A stretch of DNA of 64,000 bases from Kangiellaceae bacterium (GCA_013373015.1 JABXIQ010000007.1:62001-126000); one strand, 5' to 3'. Counted from the first letter of the stretch, positions 27,941 to 38,342 are shown. Notes: a model not told the origin generated them from the letters alone. A program made the numbers and translations.

Positions 27941-29756
27941 CTATCGATCTCGCACTAGCACACATGGTAGAAATATGGCTGGGGGACGAGCATTATGGCG
28001 TGCCACAGGTGTCAAAGAAGAAGACTTTGGAAAACCCATCATTGCTGTCTGTAATTCTTTTACTCAGTTTGTCCCTGGTCATGTTCATTTAAAAGATTTG
28101 GGACAGCTAGTCGCAGGGGTTATAGAAGAGCATGGGGCCATTGCCAAAGAGTTTAATACTATTGCTGTTGATGATGGAATAGCTATGGGACACTCTGGCA
28201 TGCTTTATTCTTTGCCATCACGTGAAATTATTGCTGATTCAGTCGAATACATGGTCAATGCTCACTGTGTCGATGCCATGATCTGTATCTCTAATTGTGA
28301 CAAAATTACCCCGGGAATGTTATTGGCGTCAATGCGCCTTAACATTCCAACCATTTTCGTTTCAGGTGGCCCAATGGAAGCTGGTAAAACCAAGCTCTCT
28401 GACAAAATTATCAGACTTGATCTGGTCGATGCGATGGTTGCAGCAGCTAACCCGAAAATAAGTGATCAGGACAGTGAGCAAATTGAGAGAAGCGCCTGCC
28501 CTACTTGTGGCTCATGCTCAGGAATGTTTACCGCTAACTCAATGAACTGCTTAATGGAAGCTTTGGGATTAGCTTTACCCGGCAATGGATCTTTGCTTGC
28601 CACCCATGCTAATCGTAAACAACTCTTTATCGATGCCGCAAAAACTATTGTACAGTTGACCAAAGCATATTACGAAGGAAACGACACCTCTGTATTACCC
28701 AGAAATATTGCCAATCAACAAGCCTTTGAAAATGCCATGATGTTAGATATTGCTATGGGAGGTTCAACCAATACTGTTTTGCACCTATTGGCAGCTGCCC
28801 ATGAAGCAGAAGTCGATTTTACCATGGCTGACATTGACAGATTATCAAAAAAAATACCTCACTTATGTAAAGTCGCGCCATCAAGCAAAAAATACTACAT
28901 GGAAGATGTTCACCGTGCTGGTGGAGTCATGTCTATTTTAGGTGAATTATCTCGCGGCGGTTTACTCAATGATGAGTTAAGAACCGTAGCAAGTCCTAGT
29001 ATCAAAGAAGCTATCATGCAGTGGGATATTACGGTGTGCGACTATCCAGAGGTGAAGCATTTTTATAAATCAGGGCCCGCAGGTATAGCAACTCAGCGAG
29101 CATTTAGCCAAGACTGCTATTACCCTAGCCTTGATCAAGATCGAGAAACAGGTTGTATCAGAAATATCGACAATGCTTACAGTCAAGACGGAGGACTTGC
29201 GGTATTATTTGGAAACCTAGCCCCCAATGGTTCTATTGTGAAAACCGCAGGTGTAGATGAAAGCTGCCTTAACTTTGAGGGGCAAGCTGTAGTATTTGAA
29301 TCTCAAGATGAGGCAGTAGCGGCTATCCTTTCAGATCAAGTCAAGCCTGGAAGCGCGATCATTATTCGTTATGAAGGACCAAGCGGCGGCCCAGGTATGC
29401 AAGAAATGCTTTACCCGACCAGCTATCTAAAATCAAAAGGGCTTGATAAAAGCTGTGCTCTAATAACTGATGGTAGATTTTCTGGCGGAACCTCTGGGTT
29501 ATCCATTGGACACGTATCACCAGAAGCGGCAAGTGGAGGAAATATTGCATTAGTCGAAAATGGTGATCCTATACGCATTGATATTCCCAATAGGACCATT
29601 GAGCTTTTCATTAGTGAGCAAGAACTTTCACAAAGACATAATGACAAAGCCAATCATTGGAAGCCAAATCAACGTGATAGAACGGTATCAAAGTCACTAC
29701 AGCTTTATTCTAAATGTGTATCGAGTGCAGATAAAGGAGCCGTAAGATTGCTTTAA
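27933..29756 (+). CDS. ilvD: dihydroxy-acid dehydratase
   Basis: Iron-sulfur enzyme that dehydrates the dihydroxy acids in Val/Leu/Ile synthesis. 607 aa, slightly shorter than E. coli IlvD (616). Cluster cysteines appear in [10 protein letters not shown] (about 122-131) and [17 protein letters not shown] (about 189-205); other conserved blocks are [14 protein letters not shown] and [21 protein letters not shown]. Last gene of the ilv operon. The stop overlaps the stop of convergent metF by four bases within a hairpin. Confidence 0.97.
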   Translation: MPNYRSRTSTHGRNMAGGRALWRATGVKEEDFGKPIIAVCNSFTQFVPGHVHLKDLGQLVAGVIEEHGAIAKEFNTIAVDDGIAMGHSGMLYSLPSREIIADSVEYMVNAHCVDAMICISNCDKITPGMLLASMRLNIPTIFVSGGPMEAGKTKLSDKIIRLDLVDAMVAAANPKISDQDSEQIERSACPTCGSCSGMFTANSMNCLMEALGLALPGNGSLLATHANRKQLFIDAAKTIVQLTKAYYEGNDTSVLPRNIANQQAFENAMMLDIAMGGSTNTVLHLLAAAHEAEVDFTMADIDRLSKKIPHLCKVAPSSKKYYMEDVHRAGGVMSILGELSRGGLLNDELRTVASPSIKEAIMQWDITVCDYPEVKHFYKSGPAGIATQRAFSQDCYYPSLDQDRETGCIRNIDNAYSQDGGLAVLFGNLAPNGSIVKTAGVDESCLNFEGQAVVFESQDEAVAAILSDQVKPGSAIIIRYEGPSGGPGMQEMLYPTSYLKSKGLDKSCALITDGRFSGGTSGLSIGHVSPEAASGGNIALVENGDPIRIDIPNRTIELFISEQELSQRHNDKANHWKPNQRDRTVSKSLQLYSKCVSSADKGAVRLL

Positions 29757-29768
29757 GCAGTCTTACGG
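29740..29768. repeat. hairpin spanning the overlapping stop codons of ilvD and metF
   Basis: CCGTAAGATTGC (29740-29751) and GCAGTCTTACGG (29757-29768) form a 12-pair stem with one G-T pair; the five-base loop TTTAA contains both stop codons. There is no T-tract on either side, so it may act as a bidirectional 3'-end hairpin or block antisense transcription. Confidence 0.7.
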
Positions 29769-30682
29769 TTGATTTGTAACTGTTGTCGTTTACCTAAACT
29801 ATGGCATATAGCATAAGTAAGCTCTGCTCGATTTAAAGTATAGAAATGAAAATTATTAATACCTTCTTTAGAAAGGTGTTTAACCTGCTCTATAGCTAAA
29901 TGTGAGGCTATTAACTTCCTCGTAGTAGGGTCTCCTTCCAATCCTTGATATAACTTTTCCATCCAAGTAGGAATTGCCACATTTGTAAATTTAGAAAACT
30001 TCACTAATTGCTCGAAGTTAGTAACAGGCAGTATTCCTGGTGTTATTTCTATATCTATACCTTGTGCTATACAGCGATCTCTAAAACGCAAAAATACTTC
30101 TGTATTAAAGAAAAATTGACTAATCGCTCGCGTTGCTCCAGCATCAATCTTTCGTTTTAGATTATCAAGGTCAAAATTAGCGTCGGGCGCTTCAGGATGC
30201 ACCTCTGGGTAAGCTGCAACGGTGATTTCAAAGTTATGAAGCTGCTTCAATTTCTCAATCAAATTTACCGCATATTTAAATTCACCTGTAATTTGTTGCT
30301 CTTCTACATCACCTCGTAGAGCAACAATATGTCGAATCCCTTTATCCCAGTAGTTATTAGCTATAGTTTCAATTTCGCCTTCCGTTGCATCTATACACGT
30401 CAAATGCGGTACGGGCGTTAAACTTGTTTCACTTAAGATTCTATCAATAACCTGATGTGTTCGCTCACGTGTTGAAGCTGCTGCGCCGTAGGTTACCGAG
30501 ACAAAATCAGGCTGCAATGTCTCAAGTCGCTTAACCGTATCCCATAAAGTTTTATGCATTTGATCCGAGTTTGGAGGGAAAAACTCAAAAGACACGTTCA
30601 CTTTACCATCTAATTCAGAAAACTTCTGATTAATAGACTCAATATGTTCTAAATGTTCATATGACTGTATTAGAGCAGACAT
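29753..30682 (-). CDS. metF: methylenetetrahydrofolate reductase
   Basis: FAD enzyme making the 5-methyltetrahydrofolate used by MetH. 309 aa with the TIM-barrel features [13 protein letters not shown] (about 29-41), [28 protein letters not shown] and [12 protein letters not shown]. The final Ala-stop is encoded in the convergent hairpin with ilvD. The ATG shares one base with the metL stop (TAATG), so it is coupled to metL as the last gene of metX-metB-metL-metF. Confidence 0.97.
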   Translation of the reverse strand: MSALIQSYEHLEHIESINQKFSELDGKVNVSFEFFPPNSDQMHKTLWDTVKRLETLQPDFVSVTYGAAASTRERTHQVIDRILSETSLTPVPHLTCIDATEGEIETIANNYWDKGIRHIVALRGDVEEQQITGEFKYAVNLIEKLKQLHNFEITVAAYPEVHPEAPDANFDLDNLKRKIDAGATRAISQFFFNTEVFLRFRDRCIAQGIDIEITPGILPVTNFEQLVKFSKFTNVAIPTWMEKLYQGLEGDPTTRKLIASHLAIEQVKHLSKEGINNFHFYTLNRAELTYAICHSLGKRQQLQINRKTA

Positions 30683-33075
30683 TAGGCTTTCCTTAACAAA
30701 TCACACAAATCATTCAACACTCCAGCGGCAGTCACCTCTCGCCCAGCGCCAGGCCCTTGAATAATTAAAGGGTTATCGTTGTACCATTTAGATTTAATGG
30801 AAAATATATTATCGCAAGGATTGAGATTAGCAAAAGCATGATCTTGACCTACAATCTGTAATCTCAATTTAAGTCTTTCTTTGGTTAATGTTGCTATATA
30901 ACGCAGTACGCCTTGCTGCTGTTGTGCATTTTTGTATTGGTTCAGATAAAACTGATCTATCTGGTTGGATTTACTCCAAAACTCATCTAACGTTCCTTCT
31001 AAAAACTCATTATCAATAGCTGGCTCAAAATCCTCAATTGCACTACTAAAACCCACCTCTCTAGCTAATATTTTTATTTTTCTAATCACATCGTTTCCTG
31101 ACAAATCCTCTCTAGGATCAGGCTCGGTATATGCGTTATCTTTAGCTATTTTCAATAGCTTTGAAAAAGCTACTGAACTGTTAAACTGCCCAAAGAGCCA
31201 AGAAAGCGAACCAGAAAAAATGCCACTAATTTCAACAATCTCATCTCCAGATTCTTCAAGTTTCTGTATTGATGCTTGAACAGGCAGACCTGCACCTGCA
31301 GTAGTATTTTTCAGCCACAATCTTTTATTTGAAGCTAGTTTACTTTCAACCTCATCAGCTAGAACAGAATCTGAAGCAGCAATTTTATTAGCAGAAATAA
31401 TATGCCATTTGTTATCAGCGAAAGTTGTATATAAATTGGCAATAAAATCGCTAGCCGTTAAATCTATAACCACTAGCTCTTTATTTTTATATTCTTTTAA
31501 CTGCTCAAATAGTTGATTGTTAGAGTTATCATTTAAATCAATAAAGCAATTCTCACCATGCAGCGTCAGACATTTATTATTGAATGCATACTGCTTGCTA
31601 TTAGCAATGGCAGTTAGTGACAATGAGCGATTAATTGTACTTTCAATATGCTTTTTATTATCTACTAAAATATTGATAAACTGCTTTCCGATATTTCCAT
31701 AGCCAAGCACAATGATAGGAATAGATGGTTCGAGCAAGAAGAAAGTATCATGTAAATCTTTTAATAAGTATTCAGCATTTTCTTCTTTAATAACAGCACA
31801 TAAGGTATGTGAGTTTGTTGGATAATGTATTTGCTCAATATTAAACCGTTCTAATCGAGATAAAAACTTACTAATTGTTTCTCTATTCTGACGGATATTT
31901 TGTCCAACCAAACTAATAAGCGCCAATGATTCCTGATTAACCACTGGATAGAATTGTAATGATTTAATAACAGAAACCACATTGAACAAATCACTCTTTT
32001 CAGCATAAAAACTTACCCTACCCATACTTCTATCAAATGAATAAGCGTAAGTTGCTAATTGTTTGATCAATAATATCTGCTGAATTTTCCTTGCATTTAA
32101 CTCGCTTAAATTATTAATAACTATAAAGTTAAGACCTTTTTTATATGTTATAGTCTTTACCGTTTGCGTATCTTTAATATCTCTGCTGATTTTTGTTCCG
32201 TTACTAGCGCCATTAGCTTCAAAGCTACTTTTTATATACACATCTGCATTGCAATTGAGAAGTGGATTCACAGTTTTCTGATGTAGTACATTTGCCCCTA
32301 ACTCAGATAAAGCCTGAGCTTCACATAGTGAAATATATTCTAGCTTGTATGCATCGCTTATTATATTTGGATCCGCTGTAAACACTCCATCAACATCAGT
32401 CCAAATAGTCACTGATTCCGCATTTACCAACTGTGCTATAACTGTTGCAGAGTAATCACTACCATTACGTCCTAATGTTGTAACGTTCCCGAGTTTATCT
32501 TGAGCATAAAACCCTGGAATAATTAAGACTTCTTTTTTGTACTGACTGTACAATGCAGCTAAGCCTTCTTCTGCAAACTCTTCATCAAATTGGTGGTACT
32601 CATTATCTGTTTTTAGCCTAAGAAACTTCGTGGGCTCTATTGCCTTTGCAGCAAAGCCATTCTGCTTTAAATACTCATCAACTAGTGTTACAGACCACCT
32701 TTCACCAAATGCTAATACTTCATGATGATTAATAACATTAGCTGTTTTGTATTTTTTGATTTTTTCCAAATCTCTTTCTATTTGGCTGCAAAAGCTGCTT
32801 GCATTTTCTAACAATTTTTTCGCTATATCTTCTAAGTATTCCTGTATTTTTTTAGCAAATTGGTCTTGGCCTTGCGCTAAAGACAATAACCAATCTGTTA
32901 TATGTCCATTTGCTGACAACACAGTCACATCACCCGGATCACAGTCTGCAATAATCCGCTGTGCTACATTTTTAATTTGCTCTGAGGTCGATAAACTTGA
33001 ACCACCAAATTTATATACTTTTACCGCCAAACTCTTGTAATAAGTTTTGGCTAGTGCATAATTTGTATTAGCCAT
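30682..33075 (-). CDS. metL: bifunctional aspartokinase / homoserine dehydrogenase II
   Basis: Catalyses the first and third steps from aspartate to homoserine. ATG 33075 with AAGGAT eight bases upstream gives 797 aa (E. coli MetL 810). Aspartokinase domain: VKVYKFGGSSLSTSEQI (about 15-31), then VTTLGRNGSDYSATVIA; a central ACT region follows (about 320-450). Homoserine dehydrogenase: IVLGYGNIGKQFI (about 455-467), KNTTAGAGLPV and YTEPDPREDLSGNDVIRK. It is assigned MetL rather than ThrA from its place between metB and metF under a MetJ operator. It overlaps the metB end by eight bases. Confidence 0.94.
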   Translation of the reverse strand: MANTNYALAKTYYKSLAVKVYKFGGSSLSTSEQIKNVAQRIIADCDPGDVTVLSANGHITDWLLSLAQGQDQFAKKIQEYLEDIAKKLLENASSFCSQIERDLEKIKKYKTANVINHHEVLAFGERWSVTLVDEYLKQNGFAAKAIEPTKFLRLKTDNEYHQFDEEFAEEGLAALYSQYKKEVLIIPGFYAQDKLGNVTTLGRNGSDYSATVIAQLVNAESVTIWTDVDGVFTADPNIISDAYKLEYISLCEAQALSELGANVLHQKTVNPLLNCNADVYIKSSFEANGASNGTKISRDIKDTQTVKTITYKKGLNFIVINNLSELNARKIQQILLIKQLATYAYSFDRSMGRVSFYAEKSDLFNVVSVIKSLQFYPVVNQESLALISLVGQNIRQNRETISKFLSRLERFNIEQIHYPTNSHTLCAVIKEENAEYLLKDLHDTFFLLEPSIPIIVLGYGNIGKQFINILVDNKKHIESTINRSLSLTAIANSKQYAFNNKCLTLHGENCFIDLNDNSNNQLFEQLKEYKNKELVVIDLTASDFIANLYTTFADNKWHIISANKIAASDSVLADEVESKLASNKRLWLKNTTAGAGLPVQASIQKLEESGDEIVEISGIFSGSLSWLFGQFNSSVAFSKLLKIAKDNAYTEPDPREDLSGNDVIRKIKILAREVGFSSAIEDFEPAIDNEFLEGTLDEFWSKSNQIDQFYLNQYKNAQQQQGVLRYIATLTKERLKLRLQIVGQDHAFANLNPCDNIFSIKSKWYNDNPLIIQGPGAGREVTAAGVLNDLCDLLRKA

Positions 33076-34270
33076 TATGATGATCCTTAAGTAGTTGAAT
33101 TTGACTTCGTTTGAATGCAGCATCCAAATCTTTAATTAGATCGGCTACATTTTCGATTCCAACTGATAATCTTAGTAAATCATCTCCAATACCCGCTTTT
33201 GCTCTTGCCTCAGGATCCATTGCTGCGTGAGTCATGGTTGCTGGATGACAAATTAAACTTTCTACCCCACCCAATGATTCAGCCAATGAGAAATACTCTA
33301 AACTATTTACAAAAGTGCGTAGGTTTGCTTTCTGTAAATTCAATGTAAAAGAGAGCATTGCACCAAAGTCATATTGCTGTTTCTTAGCAATCTCATGAGT
33401 AGGGTGAGTCGCTAATCCGGGATAATATACTTCGTCAACTAAAGGATGCTCTAATAAGTAGTTTATAACTTCTTTTGTATTTTCAGTATGCTGCTTAACT
33501 CGAACCGCTAATGTTCTTAACCCTCTTGTAGTAATGAAACTATCAAATGGCGATCCAGTTATTCCAGTACAATTTGCCCACCACGCTAACTGCTCCCATA
33601 ACTCCTCCTCTTTTGCTACTACTGCACCACCGACAACATCACTATGTCCATTTATATATTTAGTAGTGGAGTGAACAACAATATCAGCACCTAATGTCAA
33701 TGGTCGCTGAGCTATTGGTGATAAAAATGTATTGTCCACCACTTTGATAACATCATCACCAGCTTGTTCGCAGATAGCAGCTATATCCACTACTCTTAAT
33801 AGAGGGTTACTTGGTGTTTCTATCCACAACAGCTTTGGCTTTTTAGCCAATACCTTGCTCAATTCACCAATATCACCTTGATCAACAAACTCAACTTGAA
33901 ACACTCCTTTTTCTTTTAATGAATTAAATAATCTATAAGTACCGCCATAACAATCATGTGGAGCTACGATCAACTCACCTTTTTTTAATAAATGTGTTAC
34001 TAGATAAACGGCAGACATGCCACTTGACGTTACCACTGCATCGTAGCCCTCTTCCAGTTGCGCCAATGCTTTGCCTAAAATATCTCTTGTAGGATTTCCA
34101 GAGCGAGAATAGTCGTATTTTCTTGGCTTGTTTAAGTCATGGAATGTATAGTTACTCGATAAATATAGCGGAGGTGTTACAGCACCATACTGTTCGTCAC
34201 TTTCTATTCCTGCTCTTACTGCTAACGTTTGATTACTACAATCTACGTCCAATGATGAATTTACTGACAT
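33068..34270 (-). CDS. metB: cystathionine gamma-synthase
   Basis: PLP enzyme joining an O-acylhomoserine to cysteine to give cystathionine. 400 aa. Motifs: YDYSRSGNPTRDILGKALAQLE (about 50-71), the PLP lysine in VHSTTKYINGHSDVVGG (about 205-221), and SLAESLGGVESLICHPATMTHA. It is called MetB rather than MetC/MetZ from its operon position between the homoserine acyltransferase and metL. No separate cystathionine beta-lyase (metC) is in the window. It lies 19 bases after metX. Confidence 0.93.
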   Translation of the reverse strand: MSVNSSLDVDCSNQTLAVRAGIESDEQYGAVTPPLYLSSNYTFHDLNKPRKYDYSRSGNPTRDILGKALAQLEEGYDAVVTSSGMSAVYLVTHLLKKGELIVAPHDCYGGTYRLFNSLKEKGVFQVEFVDQGDIGELSKVLAKKPKLLWIETPSNPLLRVVDIAAICEQAGDDVIKVVDNTFLSPIAQRPLTLGADIVVHSTTKYINGHSDVVGGAVVAKEEELWEQLAWWANCTGITGSPFDSFITTRGLRTLAVRVKQHTENTKEVINYLLEHPLVDEVYYPGLATHPTHEIAKKQQYDFGAMLSFTLNLQKANLRTFVNSLEYFSLAESLGGVESLICHPATMTHAAMDPEARAKAGIGDDLLRLSVGIENVADLIKDLDAAFKRSQIQLLKDHHNG

Positions 34271-34289
34271 TATATTTTCCTCTTAACCT

Positions 34290-35279
34290 TTATATGTTTT
34301 CCAAAAACGGACGAATTGCGTTTTCAAGTTTTTTATACTCAATAAGAAATCCATCATGGCCATATTGAGTCTCAATTATTTTCAATCTTGCTCGTTTTAA
34401 CTTTTTGACAGAGTCTTTTATTAAATTTAACGGCACCGTTTCATCGCTATCAAAAGCAACAAATAATGCCTCACATTGGATCTGACTTTCTGAAACGTCA
34501 TGTGTATCAATAGAAGTTGATAAGGATATATATTTTTCTTTATCAAATCGTTGCACAAACTTCTTAGCGTTATGCTCTAAGTAGTCCACCACATCAAACC
34601 TCACCTGTTGGCCTTCAATTTTTGCCTTTCCATCAAATCTAGCTTCTATCTCATCAAATCCTCGGTATCCCAAATGTGCAATTGACCTTGCTATAGCTAG
34701 CTCTGTAGCTGTGTCATGCTGTAAACCTAAAATTTTTCTTTGAATGCTGCGCAATGCTATTGCTTTATTGCTATTACGCAGTGCACAACAGATACACACT
34801 AAATTTTTAATCGACTTCGGGAATAAAGATGCAAATGATTGACCTACTAAACCTCCATATGATGAGCCAATAAATGCTGTAATCTGTTTAACACCTAACT
34901 GTTCGAGCACCAACTTGACAGCCCTTGCTTGATCTTGGGTGGCGATTAATTCGCTGGCTCTACCGTAAATATAATTAATACTAACTACTCTATAGTGGTT
35001 CAAATCTATTAACTTTGATTTACCTACTAACTCACTCCACCAACCTTTTTTTCCTTGTGTATTTGCTATTTCATCAGTTACCAATCTAGTTGCTGAAATC
35101 CCACCTTGGATTACAACAACAGGCTTATCCGAGCCCCCAAACACACAGTACTCAATCTCAATATTTTTTAATATCGCCCCAAAATGCAGCTCAAATTCTG
35201 CTAAATGCAGTGCTCCTAGTTCACTCTGCTCAGTATTAGTCAGCACTTCATTAGCAATTTTTTCTAATGCAACACTCAT
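34290..35279 (-). CDS. metX: homoserine O-acyltransferase, MetX family
   Basis: Activates homoserine for transsulfuration. The 329-aa alpha/beta-hydrolase fold has nucleophile motif FIGSSYGGLVGQ (Ser about 145, GxSxGG as in MetX), catalytic Asp in AFDSDETVPL and His in YGHDGFLIE. It is unrelated to the MetA fold. The sequence is closer to the short proteobacterial MetX proteins, several of which use succinyl-CoA, so acetyl versus succinyl specificity is undecided. First gene of the metX-B-L-F operon. Three met boxes end four bases before the start codon and no Shine-Dalgarno sequence is visible. Confidence 0.9.
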   Translation of the reverse strand: MSVALEKIANEVLTNTEQSELGALHLAEFELHFGAILKNIEIEYCVFGGSDKPVVVIQGGISATRLVTDEIANTQGKKGWWSELVGKSKLIDLNHYRVVSINYIYGRASELIATQDQARAVKLVLEQLGVKQITAFIGSSYGGLVGQSFASLFPKSIKNLVCICCALRNSNKAIALRSIQRKILGLQHDTATELAIARSIAHLGYRGFDEIEARFDGKAKIEGQQVRFDVVDYLEHNAKKFVQRFDKEKYISLSTSIDTHDVSESQIQCEALFVAFDSDETVPLNLIKDSVKKLKRARLKIIETQYGHDGFLIEYKKLENAIRPFLENI

Positions 35280-35283
35280 AAAA

Positions 35284-35307
35284 AGACATATAGACGTCTA
35301 AACGACT
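35284..35307 (-). promoter_or_regulatory. MetJ operator between metX and metJ, three met boxes
   Basis: Three contiguous 8-mers on the plus strand: AGACATAT, AGACGTCT and AAACGACT, the central one a perfect MetJ half-site palindrome. It lies between divergent metX (ATG 35279) and metJ (ATG 35399), so it can serve repression of metX and autoregulation. A TATAAT (35364-35369) on the plus strand is a likely -10 for metJ. Confidence 0.92.
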
Positions 35308-35398
35308 TATTAGTTTATATTTAATATTTTGCAAGTCAAGATGTTTAGAAGGCTAAAAATATGTATAATAACTAAATCGAATAATGTGCGAGGTATTT

Positions 35399-35704
35399 AT
35401 GGCAAAAGATTGGAACGGGGATTTTATTAATCCCTATGTAGAGCATGGCGAAAAAAAAGATAAAGTTAAAAAAGTTACCGTATCGATTCCTTTTTCGGTA
35501 TTAAAAGTATTAACTGACGAGAGAACGCGTCGCCAAGTAAATAACTTACGTCACGCTACCAATAGTGAACTTCTATGTGAAGCATTCTTGCATGCTTATA
35601 CTGGACAGCCTTTACCTTCTGACGAAGATTTACGTAAAGATCGTGATGATTATGTATTAGAAATGGTAGATAAAGGTAATAAAAAGAAAAAAGCCAGCAA
35701 ATAG
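35399..35704 (+). CDS. metJ: methionine regulon repressor MetJ
   Basis: Ribbon-helix-helix repressor that uses S-adenosylmethionine as corepressor. ATG 35399 with GAGG seven bases upstream gives 101 aa (E. coli 105). The sequence is clearly Met[21 protein letters not shown] (beta strand that reads the met box), [41 protein letters not shown] Lys-rich tail follows. It is divergent from metX across a three-box operator. Other operators in the window are at metH, cysB/cysG and cysJ. Confidence 0.98.
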   Translation: MAKDWNGDFINPYVEHGEKKDKVKKVTVSIPFSVLKVLTDERTRRQVNNLRHATNSELLCEAFLHAYTGQPLPSDEDLRKDRDDYVLEMVDKGNKKKKASK

Positions 35705-35741
35705 GATAATATCGAAAAATTACGTATTTAATATTATTTAT

Positions 35742-35770
35742 AAAGCCCTGAAATAAGGGCTTTTTATTTT
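35742..35770. terminator. terminator after metJ, usable in both directions
   Basis: AAAGCCCT (35742-35749) and AGGGCTTT (35756-35763) form an eight-pair stem; the plus strand continues TTTTTATTTT. It separates metJ from convergent cysK. Confidence 0.85.
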
Positions 35771-35782
35771 ATAATCAAATAG

Positions 35783-36745
35783 TTAACCTAAAGTTTCTAA
35801 TATCTCTTCGTCTGAACCTTCTTTGATACCATCAAATAGGAAGGTACTAAGATACCTCTCACCAGTGTCTGGTAACATGGCCAAGATGTTTGCACCTTCA
35901 GGAGCTGTTTCCGCTACTTTTAAAGCTGCTGCAAAAGTTGCGCCTGAAGAGATCCCGCAGAAAATTCCTTCATTACTTGCAAGCGCCAATGAGGTATCAC
36001 GTGCTACGTCGTCTTCAATCGGTACGACCTGATCATAAACTTCACGGTTTAACACATCTGCCACAAAGTCGGGTGTCCAGCCTTGAATTTTATGGGGTTG
36101 CCACTCTTTACCTTGTAATAAAGATGCTCCTGCTGGCTCAGTTGCTATCACTTTAATGTGCGGTCTAGCAACTTTTAACACTTCACCCACGCCTGTTATT
36201 GTCCCCCCCGTACCATAACCACTTACAAAGTAATCCAGACGTTCACCAGCAAAACTTCTTAATATTTCTGGTGCAGTAGTATTTCTATGGTATTCAGGAT
36301 TTGCTAAATTCTCGAATTGTCTTGCTAAGAACCAATTGTTTTGTTCTGCCAATTGCTGAGCAACTTTTACCATGCCAGTTCCACGCTCAGCAGCTGGTGT
36401 TAACACAACTTTTGCCCCTAACGCACGCATAATCTTACGTCTCTCAACAGAAAATGTCTCCGTCATAACCGCAACAAATGGATAGCCTTTAGCGGCACAC
36501 ACCATAGCCAGAGCAATTCCAGTATTGCCCGATGTCGCTTCTACAACAGTTTGCCCGGGTTGTAACACCCCCTTTTGTTCAGCATCATTGATAATGGCAT
36601 AAGCCAAACGGTCTTTGACAGATGCTAAAGGATTAAAATATTCAGCTTTAACAAATAAATTAACGTGCTTGGGTCCTAAACGATTAATTTTAACAATTGG
36701 AGTGTTACCAATCGTTTCTAAGATAGATTGATAGATATGTGACAT
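35783..36745 (-). CDS. cysK: cysteine synthase A (O-acetylserine sulfhydrylase)
   Basis: PLP enzyme forming cysteine from O-acetylserine and sulfide. 320 aa. N-terminal IGNTPIVKINRLGPKHVNLFVK, PLP lysine in NPLASVKDRLAY (about 42), substrate loop EATSGNTGIALAM, phosphate loop GYGTGGTITGVGEVL and C-terminal LPDTGERYLSTFLF. Length and motifs fit CysK better than CysM. It lies three bases after cysG. Its base composition is richer in GC than the surrounding genes (27 G+C in the line 36001-36060). Confidence 0.94.
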   Translation of the reverse strand: MSHIYQSILETIGNTPIVKINRLGPKHVNLFVKAEYFNPLASVKDRLAYAIINDAEQKGVLQPGQTVVEATSGNTGIALAMVCAAKGYPFVAVMTETFSVERRKIMRALGAKVVLTPAAERGTGMVKVAQQLAEQNNWFLARQFENLANPEYHRNTTAPEILRSFAGERLDYFVSGYGTGGTITGVGEVLKVARPHIKVIATEPAGASLLQGKEWQPHKIQGWTPDFVADVLNREVYDQVVPIEDDVARDTSLALASNEGIFCGISSGATFAAALKVAETAPEGANILAMLPDTGERYLSTFLFDGIKEGSDEEILETLG

Positions 36746-36748
36746 AAC

Positions 36749-38179
36749 TTATACTGCCTCTTTTAATAAATAACGGGGTTCTTGGTTATTTTCATTCAAA
36801 AACAAACTACTTTGATACCATGCTAATTTTTCAGCGAGTTGCACAACTTCGCCAATAATAATTAACGAGGGAGACGTTATTTGATATTGCTCCACTAACT
36901 CAGATAATTGGCATAACCTACCAACTGCAACTCGCTGGCTTGGTGAAGTACCATTTTCTACTATTGCAACAGATGTATCAGGATCGCGGCCATATTTTAT
37001 CATTTGCTCCGATAATATATGATTACGCAACAAGCCCATATACACAACAACTGTTTGGTTCTGTCTAGCTATACTTGGCCAATTCAAAGAATCTTCAGAG
37101 TTTTTACAATGAGCAGTAATAAACATCACCGTCTGCGAATACTCTCTATGAGTTAGGGGTATACCAGCATAACTCGCACAGCCCGAAGCGGCAGTGATAC
37201 CGGGTACTACCTCAAAATCAATTTGATTCTCAACTAAGACTTCAAGCTCCTCACCGCCTCGCCCATAAATAAAGGGATCACCTCCTTTGAGTCGCGCCAC
37301 AGTCAAGTTTTGTTTTCCATACTCAATCAATAACTCGTTAATTTCTTCCTGCTTTTTACTATGACCTTTCGCTCTTTTACCCACATTAACCAAACTTGCA
37401 TCCTTTCTTATTAACGCCATAACACCTTCCGAAATTAAGGCATCATGTAATACTACATCTGCTTTTTGCAATATTTTAAGAGCTTTGACTGTTAATAGCT
37501 CAGGGTCTCCTGGCCCAGCGCCGATTAAATAAACCTTGCCTTTAGCTAGATAATCCGTCTCAAAATACTTTATTGCAGACTCAAAATCATTAATTTGAGT
37601 TAATTCACCAGAAAAGGATTTATCAATATACCATTCATTAAAACTACGTTTATCCTTAAAGCTATGGTATTTTTTTTTTAATTTTGGCCTATAATCTTTG
37701 AGTCTATTAAGTAGTATTGAAAGATTATCAGGTAATATCCACTCCAATTTTTCTTTGATTTTCCTTGCCAAAACAGGTGAAACCCCTGATGTTGATATAG
37801 CCACTAGCAGTGGTGAACGATCGACAACAGCCGGCATTATAAAAGTACTATTCTCTAAATCATCTACCACATTAACCCAAATACGCTGCTCTGTAGCATC
37901 ATTGCTAACCTGCTTGTTCACTTGATAATTATTAGTAGCCGCCACTACAAGAAACTGACCTGCTAAAAATTTAGCCTCATAAGCAGATTTGATCAGATGT
38001 ACCGCTATCGTGCTATTTTGACAATACTCTAAGATCTCCTCACTAAACTGCTTTGCAACCAAAGTCACGCTAGCACCAGCTTTTTGTAAATGTTTGAGTT
38101 TACGTAGAGCAACATCACCCCCGCCCACGATAAGGCAAGCTTTATACTCTAACTGTACTGTTATAGGTAAATATTCCAT
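36749..38179 (-). CDS. cysG: siroheme synthase CysG (trifunctional)
   Basis: Makes siroheme, the prosthetic group of CysI. N-terminal dehydrogenase/ferrochelatase: PITVQLEYKACLIVGGGDVALRKLKHL (given in part; about 4-30), dimerisation domain SILLNRLKDYRP, then uroporphyrinogen-III methyltransferase: VYLIGAGPGDPELLTVKALKIL (about 219-240 in part), VARLKGGDPFIYGRGGEE, VPGITAASGCASYAGIPLTHR. From ATG 38179 (MEYLPITV, aligning with E. coli CysG) it is 476 aa; in-frame ATGs at 38191 and 38212 are possible and none has a good ribosome site. Operon cysG-cysK, divergent from cysB. Confidence 0.94.
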   Translation of the reverse strand: MEYLPITVQLEYKACLIVGGGDVALRKLKHLQKAGASVTLVAKQFSEEILEYCQNSTIAVHLIKSAYEAKFLAGQFLVVAATNNYQVNKQVSNDATEQRIWVNVVDDLENSTFIMPAVVDRSPLLVAISTSGVSPVLARKIKEKLEWILPDNLSILLNRLKDYRPKLKKKYHSFKDKRSFNEWYIDKSFSGELTQINDFESAIKYFETDYLAKGKVYLIGAGPGDPELLTVKALKILQKADVVLHDALISEGVMALIRKDASLVNVGKRAKGHSKKQEEINELLIEYGKQNLTVARLKGGDPFIYGRGGEELEVLVENQIDFEVVPGITAASGCASYAGIPLTHREYSQTVMFITAHCKNSEDSLNWPSIARQNQTVVVYMGLLRNHILSEQMIKYGRDPDTSVAIVENGTSPSQRVAVGRLCQLSELVEQYQITSPSLIIIGEVVQLAEKLAWYQSSLFLNENNQEPRYLLKEAV

Positions 38180-38342
38180 GTATTTGATCATTTTCTGACT
38201 AAAGATCAGCATAACAACACTTTTAGTTATAAATTAATAATAAATAAAAGAATTACCTTTATAACGAAAGAGCATAAAAAATGTAATTATCTGCCTGCCT
38301 CTGTTGATATATCTTTTTGTCATGTGTTAATATTAGGCATCT

